From JADJVL01 sp046331545 (GTDB taxonomy: Bacteria > Acidobacteriota > Holophagae > Holophagales > Holophagaceae): DNA of 64,000 bases. The DNA lies in the NCBI GenBank assembly GCA_046331545.1, contig JAXLQR010000002.1, positions 2,294,001 through 2,358,000 of the forward strand, written 5' to 3'. Below, piece by piece: positions 13,361-22,284 of the stretch; position 1 is the first letter of the stretch, and every line of letters begins with the position of its first letter. The notes below the pieces were generated by a model. The model had not been told where the DNA came from. It searched no databases and saw nothing but the letters and a program-made list of their open reading frames with translations. Both the position numbers and the translations under genes were made by a program.

Positions 13361-15469
13361 GTGGCCCGCACCACACCCCTTGAGCGCTACCGCAACATCG
13401 GCATCATGGCCCACATCGACGCGGGCAAGACGACGACGACGGAGCGCATCCTCTACTACACCGGCAAGATCCACAAGATCGGCGAGGTTCACGAGGGCGC
13501 GGCGACCACCGACTGGATGGTCCAGGAGCAGGAGCGCGGCATCACCATCACCTCCGCCGCCATCACCGCCGTCTGGACGCCCCAGACCGGCCAGCTGAAG
13601 GACGTCGAGCACCGCATCAACATCATCGACACCCCGGGCCACGTCGATTTCACCGCCGAGGTTGAGCGCAGCCTGCGCGTCCTCGACGGCGCCTGCGCCG
13701 TGTTCTGCGCGGTGGGCGGCGTGCAGCCCCAGTCCGAGACCGTGTGGCGGCAGGCCGACAAGTACGGCGTCCCCCGCCTCGCCTTCGTGAACAAGATGGA
13801 CCGCGTGGGTGCGGACTTCTTCCGCGTGGTCGAGATGATGAAGACCCGCCTCAAGGCCCGCCCCTGCCCGATCCAGATCCCCATCGGCGCGGAGGAGAAC
13901 TTCAAGGGCGTGGTGGACCTCGTCCTGATGAAGGCCCTCACCCATGACGAGGGCGACAAGGGCTTCAAGGTCATCTACGGCGACATCCCCGCGGACCTCG
14001 TGGAGACCGCCCAGGAGTGGCGCGAGAAGATGATCGAGATGGTGGCCGAGACCGACGAGGTTCTCATGGAGAAGTACCTCGGCGGCGAGGACCTCACCGA
14101 GGCCGAGATCCGCGAGGGCCTACGCAAGGGCTGCGTCAGCCTCCAGTTCACGCCCATGACCTGCGGGTCCGCCTTCAAGAACAAGGGCGTGCAGCCCATG
14201 CTCGACGCCGTGGTCTCCTACATGCCTTCGCCCCTCGACATTCCTGCCATCAAGGGCACGGATATGGACGGCAACGTGGTGGAGCGCAAGGCCGACGACA
14301 GCGAGCCCTTCAGCGCCCTGATCTTCAAGATCATGGCCGACCCCTTCGTCGGGTCCCTCTCGTTCATCCGCTGCTACTCGGGCGTCCTCGAGGCCGGTTC
14401 CGGCGTCTACAACGCCTCGAAGGGCCGCAAGGAGCGCATCGGCCGCCTCCTGCAGATGCACGCCAACAAGCGCGAGGACATTACCGAGGTCCGTACCGGC
14501 GACATCGGCGCCGCCGTGGGCCTGAAGGACGTGCTCACGGGCCAGACCATCTGCGACGAGAACCACCCCGTCATCCTGGAGTCCATGGACTTCCCGGACC
14601 CCGTGATCACGGTCGCCATCGAGCCCAAGACGAAGGCCGACCAGGAGAAGATGGGCATCGCCCTCAGCCGCCTGGCCCAGGAAGACCCCACCTTCAAGGT
14701 GAAGACCGACCCGGAGACGAACCAGACCATCATCGCCGGCATGGGCGAACTGCACCTCGAGATCATCGTCGACCGCATGATGCGCGAGTTCAAGGTGGAG
14801 GCCAACGTCGGCAAGCCCCAGGTGGCCTACCGCGAGACCATCCGCAAGCGCGTGGAGTCCGAGGGCAAGTTCGTCCGCCAGTCCGGTGGTCGCGGCCAGT
14901 ACGGCCACGTCAAGCTCATCGTCGAGCCCAACGAGGCCGGCAAGGGCTACGAGTTCGTCAACGAGATCAAGGGCGGCGTGGTCCCGAAGGAGTACATCAA
15001 GCCCACGGACCAGGGCATCCAGGAGGCCATGGAGAGCGGCGTCCTCGCCGGCTACCCGGTGGTGGACGTCAAGGTGACCATCTACGACGGCAGCTACCAC
15101 GACGTGGACTCCAACGAGATGGCCTTCAAGATCGCGGGCTCCATGGGCTTCAAGGCGGGCTGCGAGAAGGCGAGCCCCGTGATCCTCGAGCCGATCATGG
15201 CCGTCGAGGTGGAGACGCCCGAGGACTACATGGGCGACGTGATCGGCAACCTCAACAGCCGTCGCGGCCGCATCGAGAACATGGAGGACCGCAGCGGCTC
15301 CAAGATCGTCACCGCCAAGGTGCCGCTCGCCGAGATGTTCGCCTATTCCACCACCCTGCGGTCCATGACCCAGGGTCGGGCCTCCTACACCATGCAGTTC
15401 TCGCACTACGAGGAAGCCCCCCGCAACGTGGCCGAGGAGATCATCGCCAAGGCCAAGGGCGCGAAGTAG
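13361..15469 (+). CDS. fusA: Translation elongation factor G
   Basis: GTPase that drives ribosomal translocation, 702 aa. G motifs visible: AHIDAGKT (residues 17-24), RGITITSAA, DTPGHVDF and NKMDR. Domains II-V follow to the usual end (NVAEEIIAKAKGAK). The GTG at 13361 is chosen because GGAGG lies at 13351-13355 and the protein then starts with the family sequence ARTTPLERYRNIGIMAH; the open frame extends to a TTG inside the upstream hairpin. tuf, usually next, is absent: rpsJ follows after 278 bases. Confidence 0.98.
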   Translation: MARTTPLERYRNIGIMAHIDAGKTTTTERILYYTGKIHKIGEVHEGAATTDWMVQEQERGITITSAAITAVWTPQTGQLKDVEHRINIIDTPGHVDFTAEVERSLRVLDGACAVFCAVGGVQPQSETVWRQADKYGVPRLAFVNKMDRVGADFFRVVEMMKTRLKARPCPIQIPIGAEENFKGVVDLVLMKALTHDEGDKGFKVIYGDIPADLVETAQEWREKMIEMVAETDEVLMEKYLGGEDLTEAEIREGLRKGCVSLQFTPMTCGSAFKNKGVQPMLDAVVSYMPSPLDIPAIKGTDMDGNVVERKADDSEPFSALIFKIMADPFVGSLSFIRCYSGVLEAGSGVYNASKGRKERIGRLLQMHANKREDITEVRTGDIGAAVGLKDVLTGQTICDENHPVILESMDFPDPVITVAIEPKTKADQEKMGIALSRLAQEDPTFKVKTDPETNQTIIAGMGELHLEIIVDRMMREFKVEANVGKPQVAYRETIRKRVESEGKFVRQSGGRGQYGHVKLIVEPNEAGKGYEFVNEIKGGVVPKEYIKPTDQGIQEAMESGVLAGYPVVDVKVTIYDGSYHDVDSNEMAFKIAGSMGFKAGCEKASPVILEPIMAVEVETPEDYMGDVIGNLNSRRGRIENMEDRSGSKIVTAKVPLAEMFAYSTTLRSMTQGRASYTMQFSHYEEAPRNVAEEIIAKAKGAK

Positions 15470-15607
15470 GCGCTCCGGGCTCCGCCCGGATCCGCAGTCA
15501 GCAGTTCCAGCCCCCCGGGGCGAGGCCAGGCAGGACGGCCTCCTCATACGTTCCACCGGTCCCTCCCGGGGCCGGGACTCCAGGCCGCCGGGCCCAGAAA
15601 AAACCAT

Positions 15608-15635
15608 TTGAGCTTCCGGCGGCCTTTGATATGCT
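15608..15635 (+). promoter_or_regulatory. Candidate promoter of the S10 operon
   Basis: TTGAGC (15608-15613), 16-base spacer, TATGCT (15630-15635), in the 278-base gap after fusA. The leader to rpsJ would be about 105 bases and contains a small GCCCCC-TC-GGGGGC hairpin at 15647-15660. An S10-leader control function for L4 is possible but not shown. Confidence 0.55.
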
Positions 15636-15747
15636 GGTCAGTCCCTGCCCCCTCGGGGGCGGCCCGCTCCCGTCCGGGAGCATCAACCAGGTTGGGCGGC
15701 CAGCGCCCCACGTCTATGGACGGCCCGTCCGTCCCAATGGAGTGAGC

Positions 15748-16074
15748 ATGAAAGACAACATCCGTATCCGCCTGCGGGCCTTCGACCACCGGCTGCTCGA
15801 CCAGTCCACGCGCGAGATCGTGGACACGGCCAAGCGCACCGGGGCCCAGGTGGCCGGTCCCATCCCCCTGCCCACGCGCATTAGCAAGTACACGGTGAAC
15901 CGCTCGCCGCACGTGGACAAGAAGAGCCGGGACCAGTTCGAGATCCGCACCCACAAGCGGCTCCTCGACATCCTCAACCCCACCCAGAACACGGTGGACA
16001 CCCTGATGCGCCTCGACCTCCCCGCGGGCGTCGACGTCGAGATCAAGGTCTTCAGCCGCCAGGGCACCCGGTAA
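15748..16074 (+). CDS. rpsJ: Small ribosomal subunit protein S10
   Basis: 30S head protein and NusB partner in antitermination. The 108 aa begin MKDNIRIRLRAFDHRLLDQS; the ATG at 15748 follows GGAGTGAGC. VNRSPHVDKKSRDQFEIRTH is the family signature. First gene of the S10 operon. Confidence 0.98.
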   Translation: MKDNIRIRLRAFDHRLLDQSTREIVDTAKRTGAQVAGPIPLPTRISKYTVNRSPHVDKKSRDQFEIRTHKRLLDILNPTQNTVDTLMRLDLPAGVDVEIKVFSRQGTR

Positions 16075-16091
16075 GGGAAGGGGGATAAACA

Positions 16092-16718
16092 ATGTCCAAG
16101 GGAATCATCGGCAAGAAGCTGGGCATGACCCAGATCTTCAACGAGCAGGGGCAGGTCGTCCCTGTGACCGTCATCCAGGCTGGCCCCTGCGTGGTGCTCC
16201 AGCGCAAGACCGCCGCGAAGGAGGGCTATGACGCCATCCAGATCGGCTTCGTGGACCCCGTCGGCGGCAAGCGCGCCTCCAAGCCCGAGAAGGGCCACGC
16301 CGAGAAGCATGGCGTCGCGCCCCTCCGCGTCCTCCGCGAGTTCCGCGTCGAGGCCGGGGACGCCCGCAAGGCCGGCGACAGCGTGACCGCGGCAGAGTTC
16401 GAGCCCAAGGCGAAGGTGCACGTCACCGGCGTCAGCAAGGGCAAGGGCTTCGCCGGCGTCATGAAGCGCCACCACTTCAAGGGCGGCCGCGCCACCCACG
16501 GCTCCATGTTCCACCGCGCCCCCGGCTCCATCGGCGGCTCCTCGAATCCCAGCCGCGTCTTTCCCGGCATGCGCATGGGCGGGCACATGGGTGCCGAGCA
16601 GGTCACCGTGCGGAACCTCGAGATCGCCAAGGTGGACGCCGAGAACAACCTGCTGCTCATCAAGGGCGCCGTCCCCGGCCCCAAGGGCGGCTACGTCGTG
16701 ATCAAGCAGGAGGCCTGA
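16092..16718 (+). CDS. rplC: Large ribosomal subunit protein L3
   Basis: Early-assembly 50S protein near the peptidyl transferase centre, 208 aa. Begins MSKGIIGKKLGMTQIF. The core loop KGKGFAGVMKRHHFKGG, then THGSMFHRAPGSIG, is intact and includes the Gln/Gly-rich finger region. One base separates its stop from rplD. Confidence 0.98.
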   Translation: MSKGIIGKKLGMTQIFNEQGQVVPVTVIQAGPCVVLQRKTAAKEGYDAIQIGFVDPVGGKRASKPEKGHAEKHGVAPLRVLREFRVEAGDARKAGDSVTAAEFEPKAKVHVTGVSKGKGFAGVMKRHHFKGGRATHGSMFHRAPGSIGGSSNPSRVFPGMRMGGHMGAEQVTVRNLEIAKVDAENNLLLIKGAVPGPKGGYVVIKQEA

Positions 16719-16719
16719 G

Positions 16720-17355
16720 ATGGCGACCTTCGCGCATCCCGTTCTGGACCTTGACGGCAAGCAGGCCGGCACGGTCGAACTGCTCCCCGAGGTCTTCAAG
16801 CTCGAGGAGATCAACACCCACCTGATCTGGGAGGCCGTGCGCCACTTCCTCGCGAAGCGCCGCGCCGGCACTGCCAAGACCAAGGACAAGTCCGAGGTCT
16901 CCGGTTCGGGCAAGAAGCTGTGGAAGCAGAAGGGCACCGGCCGCGCCCGCGTGGGCTCCGTCCGCAGCCCCCTGTGGCGCCACGGCGGCACCGTCCACGG
17001 CCCGCACCCGCGCTCCTACGACTACGCCTTCCCCAAGAAGGCCCGCCGCTCCGCCCTCCGCAACGCCCTCTCCGCCAAGCTCGCCTCCGGGCAGCTCATG
17101 GTGGTCGAGAGCTGGAGCCTCGACACGCACAAGACCAAGGCGCTGGCCGGCACGCTCGGCAAGCTGGGCGTCCGCGGCTCGGCCCTCCTGGTGGGCTCCG
17201 AGGCCTCCCGCAACATGGAACTCGCCGCCGGCAACAACCCCAAGGTCTCGGCTGTCGCCAGCCTCGGCGTGAACGTGTACGACCTGCTGAAGCACGACCA
17301 GGTGGTGTTCTCCAAGGACGCCATCCTCGCCCTCCAGGAAGTGGTGAAGCCATGA
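16720..17355 (+). CDS. rplD: Large ribosomal subunit protein L4
   Basis: 50S exit-tunnel protein and, in many bacteria, autogenous regulator of the S10 operon. 211 aa; the tunnel loop KKLWKQKGTGRARVGSVRSP followed by LWRHGG is clear. The stop overlaps the rplW start (ATGA), so the two are translationally coupled. Confidence 0.98.
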   Translation: MATFAHPVLDLDGKQAGTVELLPEVFKLEEINTHLIWEAVRHFLAKRRAGTAKTKDKSEVSGSGKKLWKQKGTGRARVGSVRSPLWRHGGTVHGPHPRSYDYAFPKKARRSALRNALSAKLASGQLMVVESWSLDTHKTKALAGTLGKLGVRGSALLVGSEASRNMELAAGNNPKVSAVASLGVNVYDLLKHDQVVFSKDAILALQEVVKP

Positions 17356-17639
17356 CCAAGATCTTCGAAGTGATCCGCAAGCCCCTCCTCACCGAGAAGG
17401 GCCAGATCCTCCGCGAAACGCGGAACATCCAGGTGTTCGAGGTGGCCCCCTGGGCCTCCAAGCACCAGATCAAGGAGGCCGCGGAGCTCCTGCTCCAGGC
17501 CAAGGTGAAGTCCGTCCGCACCGTCAAGGTGAAGGCCAAGGCCAAGCGCCTGGGCCGCTGGATGGGCACCACCACGGCGAGCAAGAAGGCCTACATCGAG
17601 CTCGGCGAAAGCCAGCTCGGGGCCCCCGCCGCCGAGTAG
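17352..17639 (+). CDS. rplW: Large ribosomal subunit protein L23
   Basis: 50S protein at the tunnel exit, docking site for trigger factor and SRP. The 95 aa start MTKIFEVIRKPLLTEKG at the ATGA overlap with rplD. The extended basic loop VKVKAKAKRLGRWMGTT is typical. Confidence 0.97.
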   Translation: MTKIFEVIRKPLLTEKGQILRETRNIQVFEVAPWASKHQIKEAAELLLQAKVKSVRTVKVKAKAKRLGRWMGTTTASKKAYIELGESQLGAPAAE

Positions 17640-17754
17640 CCCCTTTCCGGAGGGGCAGGAGCCGGGCACCCCGGACTGACCACCCCTCCCCAACCCCGCG
17701 GGCGGACAAGAATTGCCGCTATCGCCCGCATCCACCCAGGCAAGAGGAACCCAC

Positions 17755-18576
17755 ATGAGCATCAAGCTGCTCAAGCCGACCACACCGGGTCAGCGCGGGA
17801 TGTCCAAGCAGGGCTTCGAGGAAGTCACCACCGACAAGCCCCAGCGCTCCCTGCTGGCCAAGAAGAACCGCACCGGCGGCCGCTCGAACACCGGGCGGAT
17901 CACCACCCGCCACATCGGCGGCGGCCACAAGAAGAAGTACCGCATCATCGACTTCAAGCGCGACAAGGCCGGCATCCCCGCCACCGTCGCCACCATCGAG
18001 TACGACCCCAACCGCACCGCCCGCATCGCCCTGCTGGTCTACGCCGACGGCGAGAAGCGCTACATCCTCGCCGCCGACGGCCTGACCGTGGGCCGCAAGG
18101 TGGTGAGCGGCAAGGACGCCGACATCCTCGTGGGCAACGCGCTGCCCCTCCGCAACATCCCGGTGGGCAACGAGATCCACAACCTGGAGCTGAAGCCCGG
18201 CAAGGGCGGCCAGCTCTGCCGCGCCGCCGGCGCCTTCGCCCAGCTCGTGGCCAAGGACGGCGACTACGCCCAGGTGCGCATGAAGTCCGGCGAGATCCGC
18301 AAGATCCACCTCGACTGCATGGCGACCATCGGCAAGGTGGGCAACCTGCAGCACGAGAACGTCAAGCTGGGCAAGGCCGGCCGCAAGATCTGGATGGGCA
18401 TCCGCCCGACGGTCCGCGGCGTCGTCATGAACCCGGTGGACCACCCGCACGGCGGCGGCGAAGGCCGCACCTCGGGCGGCCGCCACCCCGTGACGCCCTG
18501 GGGCCAGCCGACGCGCGGCTACAAGACGCGCAAGAACCAGCGCACCGACAAGTTCATCGTCAAGCGCATCAACTAA
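17755..18576 (+). CDS. rplB: Large ribosomal subunit protein L2
   Basis: 50S protein essential for peptidyl transfer and subunit joining. 273 aa, from ATG 17755 after AGAGGA; an in-frame start at 17713 lacks a ribosome site and gives a non-family extension. GGGHKKKYRIIDFKR and the C-terminal VVMNPVDHPHGGGEGR with its conserved histidine are present. A 115-base gap precedes it, unusually wide for this operon. Confidence 0.98.
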   Translation: MSIKLLKPTTPGQRGMSKQGFEEVTTDKPQRSLLAKKNRTGGRSNTGRITTRHIGGGHKKKYRIIDFKRDKAGIPATVATIEYDPNRTARIALLVYADGEKRYILAADGLTVGRKVVSGKDADILVGNALPLRNIPVGNEIHNLELKPGKGGQLCRAAGAFAQLVAKDGDYAQVRMKSGEIRKIHLDCMATIGKVGNLQHENVKLGKAGRKIWMGIRPTVRGVVMNPVDHPHGGGEGRTSGGRHPVTPWGQPTRGYKTRKNQRTDKFIVKRIN

Positions 18577-18588
18577 GGAGACCCAGAC

Positions 18589-18873
18589 ATGGCGCGTTCG
18601 CTCAAAAAAGGACCGTTCATCGATGGCCACCTCCTCAAGAAGGTGGAGACGGCCCAGCAGAACAACGACAAGCGCGTGATCAAGACCTGGTCCCGCCGCT
18701 CGACGGTCGTCCCCCAGATGATCGGCCTCACCCTGGCCGTCCACAACGGCAACAAGTTCATTCCCGTCTACGTCACCGACAACATGGTCGGGCACAAGCT
18801 GGGCGAGTTCGCCCTCACCCGCACCTTCAAGGGCCACGCCGGCAAGGCCGACGCCAAGGCCAAGGGGAAGTGA
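18589..18873 (+). CDS. rpsS: Small ribosomal subunit protein S19
   Basis: 30S head protein that pairs with S13 near the A site. The 94 aa begin MARSLKKGPFIDGHLLKKVE and include TWSRRSTVVPQMIGLTLAVH. AAGGAG lies 10 bases before the ATG. Confidence 0.98.
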   Translation: MARSLKKGPFIDGHLLKKVETAQQNNDKRVIKTWSRRSTVVPQMIGLTLAVHNGNKFIPVYVTDNMVGHKLGEFALTRTFKGHAGKADAKAKGK

Positions 18874-18875
18874 CC

Positions 18876-19241
18876 ATGGCTGAAATCGTTTCCTCCGCCA
18901 CCGTCCGCCACCTCCGCGGCAGCGCCCAGAAGGCGCGCCTGGTCGTGGACCTCATCCGCGGCAAGAAGATCGCCGAGGCCCAGTGGATCCTCGCGTCCAC
19001 CAAGAAGTTCGCCTCCGATCCCATCCGCAAGCTTCTCGACAGCGCCGTGGCCAACGCCATGGACAAGAACCCCTCCGTGGATCCCGACGGGCTCATCGTC
19101 CGCACGGCATTCGTGGACGAGGGCTTCCGCATGAAGCGCGTCCGCCCCGCGCCCATGGGCCGGGCCTACCGGACCCAGAAGCGCACCTGCCACATCACCC
19201 TGCAGCTGGCCGAAGCCGCTGCCACTGCCGGGGAGGAGTAA
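18876..19241 (+). CDS. rplV: Large ribosomal subunit protein L22
   Basis: 50S protein whose beta-hairpin lines the exit tunnel (macrolide site). 121 aa; ATG 18876 is two bases after the rpsS stop, and a GTG at 18870 is less likely. The hairpin region RMKRVRPAPMGRAYRTQKR and the terminal CHITLQLAE match the family. Confidence 0.97.
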   Translation: MAEIVSSATVRHLRGSAQKARLVVDLIRGKKIAEAQWILASTKKFASDPIRKLLDSAVANAMDKNPSVDPDGLIVRTAFVDEGFRMKRVRPAPMGRAYRTQKRTCHITLQLAEAAATAGEE

Positions 19242-19244
19242 CCC

Positions 19245-19892
19245 ATGGGCCAGAAAGTCCATCCCTACGGTTTCCGCGTCGTCCACAGCAAGGCGTGGAA
19301 GAGCAAGTGGTTCAGCAAGCGCGAGTACGCGACGCTGCTCCACGAGGACCTGAAGCTCCGCAAGGAGCTCAAGGCCCAGCTCCACGCCCTGAACGCGATG
19401 GTCAGCAAGATCGACATCGAGCGGGCCGCCGACAAGGTCACCATCCGCATCTTCACGGCCCGCCCGGGCATCGTGATCGGCCGCAAGGGCGCCGAGATCG
19501 ACAAGCTGCGCGAGGACCTGCAGAAGAAGCTGAAGCGCCCCGTGGCCGTCGACATCCAGGAGATCAAGAAGCCCGAGATCGACGCCCAGCTCGTGGCCGA
19601 GGGCGTCGCCCAGCAGCTCGAGCGCCGCATCGCCTTCCGCCGCGCCATGCGCAAGGCCGAGGAGGCCGCCATCCGCTTCGGCGCGAAGGGCTTCAAGATC
19701 AAGGTCTCCGGCCGCCTGAACGGCGCCGAGATCGCCCGCACGGAAGACTACCTCAGCGGCCAGATGCCGCTGCAGACCATCCGCGCCAACGTGGACTACG
19801 GATTCGCCGAAGCCAACACCACCTACGGGATCATCGGGGTCAAGGTGTGGGTGAACCTCGGCGAGGCCGTCCTCGAAACCACGAAGCGGTGA
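19245..19892 (+). CDS. rpsC: Small ribosomal subunit protein S3
   Basis: 30S protein at the mRNA entry tunnel with helicase function. 215 aa beginning MGQKVHPYGFRV. The type-II KH motif is seen in ARPGIVIGRKGAEIDKLRED, and the C-terminal domain ends GVKVWVNLGE. Confidence 0.98.
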   Translation: MGQKVHPYGFRVVHSKAWKSKWFSKREYATLLHEDLKLRKELKAQLHALNAMVSKIDIERAADKVTIRIFTARPGIVIGRKGAEIDKLREDLQKKLKRPVAVDIQEIKKPEIDAQLVAEGVAQQLERRIAFRRAMRKAEEAAIRFGAKGFKIKVSGRLNGAEIARTEDYLSGQMPLQTIRANVDYGFAEANTTYGIIGVKVWVNLGEAVLETTKR

Positions 19893-19901
19893 GGTGACCC
19901 C

Positions 19902-20321
19902 ATGCTGATGCCCAAGAAGGTCAAGAACCGCAAGGTCCAGAAGGGCCGCACCCGCGGCGTCGCCACCCGGGGCCACGAGCTCGCCTTCGGCGACTTCGGC
20001 CTCAAGGCGATGGAGCACTGCTGGCTGACGAACCGCCAGATCGAGGCGGCCCGTATCGCCATGACGCGCCACATCAAGCGCGGCGGCAAGATCTGGATCC
20101 GGATCTTCCCCGACCGCCCCACCACGTCGAAGCCCGCCGAGACCCGCATGGGCAGCGGCAAGGGCGCGCCGGACGGCTGGGTGGCGGTGATCCGCCCCGG
20201 CCGCATCCTCTTCGAGATGGAGGGCGTGGACGAGACGACGGCCCGCGAGGCCCTGCGCCTGGCCCAGATGAAGCTCTCCGTGGCTTCCGAATTCATCACC
20301 CGCACGCCGCCTGAGGAATGA
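19902..20321 (+). CDS. rplP: Large ribosomal subunit protein L16
   Basis: 50S protein organising the A-site region. 139 aa, beginning MLMPKKVKNRKVQKGR. The family segment MGSGKGAPDGWVAVIRPGRI is intact, including the Arg hydroxylated in some bacteria. Confidence 0.98.
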   Translation: MLMPKKVKNRKVQKGRTRGVATRGHELAFGDFGLKAMEHCWLTNRQIEAARIAMTRHIKRGGKIWIRIFPDRPTTSKPAETRMGSGKGAPDGWVAVIRPGRILFEMEGVDETTAREALRLAQMKLSVASEFITRTPPEE

Positions 20322-20332
20322 GGGAGACGACG

Positions 20333-20563
20333 ATGAGCAAGAAGAATCCGTTCAGCAACCTCACCGCCAAGGGCGTCGACGAGCTGGCCCAGCTCGAGGC
20401 CGAGCTGGCCGCGAAGCGCTTCACCCTGCGCTTCCAGCACGCCGTGGGCCAGGTGGAGAACACCGCCGAGATCCGCAAGACGCGCCGCGAGCTCGCGCGC
20501 GTGAAGTCCGCCCTGTCCCAGAAGATGGGCCAGAACATGGCCCCGAAGCCGGAAGGGAAGTGA
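20333..20563 (+). CDS. rpmC: Large ribosomal subunit protein L29
   Basis: Small helical 50S protein near the tunnel exit, 76 aa. The ATG at 20333 follows GGGAGACG. Core: AQLEAELAAKRFTLRFQHAV, then the KTRRELARVKSAL helix. N-terminal residues (MSKKNPFSNLTAKG) are slightly extended relative to E. coli. Confidence 0.95.
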   Translation: MSKKNPFSNLTAKGVDELAQLEAELAAKRFTLRFQHAVGQVENTAEIRKTRRELARVKSALSQKMGQNMAPKPEGK

Positions 20564-20573
20564 GGAGCCGCCC

Positions 20574-20831
20574 ATGAGCCTTGAGAAGAAGATGGTCCGC
20601 AGCGGCGTCGTGGTGTCCAGCGCCGCCGACAAGACGGTGGTCGTGAAGGTGGAGCGCAAGTTCCAGCACCCGCTCTACCACCGCACCGTGAAGCAGACGA
20701 AGAAGTTCATGGCCCACGACGAGAACAACACCTGCGCCGTCGGCGACGTGGTGAGGATCGTCGAGGCCCGTCCGATGTCCAAGCGCAAGCGCTGGGCGGT
20801 CCTCGAGATCGTCCAGAAGGCTGGCGAGTAA
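20574..20831 (+). CDS. rpsQ: Small ribosomal subunit protein S17
   Basis: Primary 16S rRNA-binding OB-fold protein of the 30S body, 85 aa. The core KTVVVKVERKFQHPLYHR, then VGDVVRIVEARPMSKRKRW, is diagnostic. Confidence 0.97.
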   Translation: MSLEKKMVRSGVVVSSAADKTVVVKVERKFQHPLYHRTVKQTKKFMAHDENNTCAVGDVVRIVEARPMSKRKRWAVLEIVQKAGE

Positions 20832-20840
20832 GGAGCCGAC

Positions 20841-21209
20841 ATGATCCAGATGGGTTCCATGCTCACGGTCGCCGACAATTCCGGCGCCAAGAAGATCTGC
20901 TGCATCCTGCCCCTCGGGGGCGGCGTGGGGAAGACCGCCCAGCTCGGCGACGTCATCACCGCGTCGGTCAAGGAGGCGATCCCCGGCGGCACGGTGAAGA
21001 AGAAGGCCGTGGTGCAGGCGGTGATCGTCCGCCAGCGCAAGGCCTACCGCCGCAAGGACGGCTCCTACATCCGCTTCGACGAGAACGCCGCCGTCATCAT
21101 CAAGAAGGACGGCGAGCCGGTGGGCACCCGCGTCTTCGGACCCGTGGCCCGCGAGCTCCGCGAGCGCAAGTACATGAAGATCGTTTCGCTTGCCCCTGAG
21201 GTGATCTGA
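20841..21209 (+). CDS. rplN: Large ribosomal subunit protein L14
   Basis: 50S interface protein at the translation-factor side, target of the silencing factor RsfS. 122 aa beginning MIQMGSMLTVADNSGAKKI. The C-terminal RVFGPVARELRERKYMKIVS is the family end. The stop and the rplX start share a base (TGATG). Confidence 0.98.
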   Translation: MIQMGSMLTVADNSGAKKICCILPLGGGVGKTAQLGDVITASVKEAIPGGTVKKKAVVQAVIVRQRKAYRRKDGSYIRFDENAAVIIKKDGEPVGTRVFGPVARELRERKYMKIVSLAPEVI

Positions 21210-21478
21210 TGGAAGCGACCACCAAGATGAAGTTCAAGAAGGGCGACGAGGTCATCGTCATCGCCGGCAAGGACAAGGGGAAGGTCGGGACCATCGCCAA
21301 GGTGAGCCCCAGCACGAACCGCGTCCTGGTCACCGGGGTCAACCTGGTGAAGCGGGCGGTTAAGCCGAACCCCCAGACCGGGGAGGAGGGCGGCATCGTG
21401 GCCAAGGAGGCCCCGATCCACGCCTCGAACGTGGCCTTCAACGCCGGCGGCAAGCCCTCCCGCAAGCGGCCGGCCTGA
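21209..21478 (+). CDS. rplX: Large ribosomal subunit protein L24
   Basis: Assembly-initiator protein of the 50S with a KOW motif. 89 aa; KKGDEVIVIAGKDKGKVGTI near the start is diagnostic. Coupled to rplN by a TGATG overlap. Unusually, the next spc gene, rplE, begins 246 bases later. Confidence 0.97.
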   Translation: MEATTKMKFKKGDEVIVIAGKDKGKVGTIAKVSPSTNRVLVTGVNLVKRAVKPNPQTGEEGGIVAKEAPIHASNVAFNAGGKPSRKRPA

Positions 21479-21494
21479 CATTTCCGCTTCTTCG

Positions 21495-21521
21495 GGGCCA
21501 TTCTCCGTGCGAGAATGGCCC
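21495..21521 (+). terminator. Hairpin in the rplX-rplE gap
   Basis: Perfect 11-bp stem GGGCCATTCTC / GAGAATGGCCC with a 5-base loop, 16 bases after the rplX stop. A pyrimidine-rich tract without a T-run follows. It could attenuate transcription between the two halves of the spc operon. Confidence 0.55.
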
Positions 21522-21724
21522 TTCCGCCGCTTCCTTCCCTGGGATCCCGGCGGGTCTTTCCCACAACCTGAGGCCGAGGGGAAACGGGACCGCCCAAGCC
21601 CCCTCCGCACTCCCGAACCCCTAGGGCTACACCGGACGACCGCTGGACGGCGCCGGAAGCTCGAGTCCGATGCCCTCCCAGGGCCTCCCGGACGCCCGCT
21701 GGCCCCTACGGAAATGGAGGAACC

Positions 21725-22270
21725 ATGACCGAGCCTCGATTCAAGGCTCACTACACCACCAAGGTGGTGCCCGCCCTCAAGCAGGAGTTCGGCTACACCA
21801 GCGCCATGCAGGTGCCGAAGCTCGAGAAGATCGTCATCAACATGGGCGTCGGCGACGCGATCCAGAACATCAAGATCCTGGACACCGCCGTCGAGGAGCT
21901 CACCGCCATCACGGGCCAGAAGGCCATCGTGCGCAAGGCGAAGAAGAGCGTCGCCCAGTTCAAGCTCCGCGCCGGCATGCCCATCGCCTGCATGGTGACC
22001 CTCCGCGGGCCCCGCATGTGGGAGTTCTTCGACCGGCTGGTCTCCCTGAGCCTGCCCCGCGTCCGCGACTTCCGCGGCGTACCGACCCGCTCCTTCGACG
22101 GCCGCGGGAACTACACGCTGGGCCTGAAGGACCAGGTGATCTTCCAGGAAATCGACTATTCCAAGGTGGACAAGCTGAAGGGCATGAACATCACGTTCGT
22201 CACCTCCGCCCCCACCGACGCCGAGGCCAAGGCGCTCCTGGCCCACCTCGGCATGCCCTTCCGCAAGTAG
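21725..22270 (+). CDS. rplE: Large ribosomal subunit protein L5
   Basis: 5S rRNA-binding protein of the central protuberance. 181 aa. VPKLEKIVINMGVGDAIQN and GRGNYTLGLKDQVIFQEIDY are family blocks. AATGGAGGAACC gives a good ribosome site. Confidence 0.98.
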   Translation: MTEPRFKAHYTTKVVPALKQEFGYTSAMQVPKLEKIVINMGVGDAIQNIKILDTAVEELTAITGQKAIVRKAKKSVAQFKLRAGMPIACMVTLRGPRMWEFFDRLVSLSLPRVRDFRGVPTRSFDGRGNYTLGLKDQVIFQEIDYSKVDKLKGMNITFVTSAPTDAEAKALLAHLGMPFRK

Positions 22271-22284
22271 CCCGGAGAGGACCC

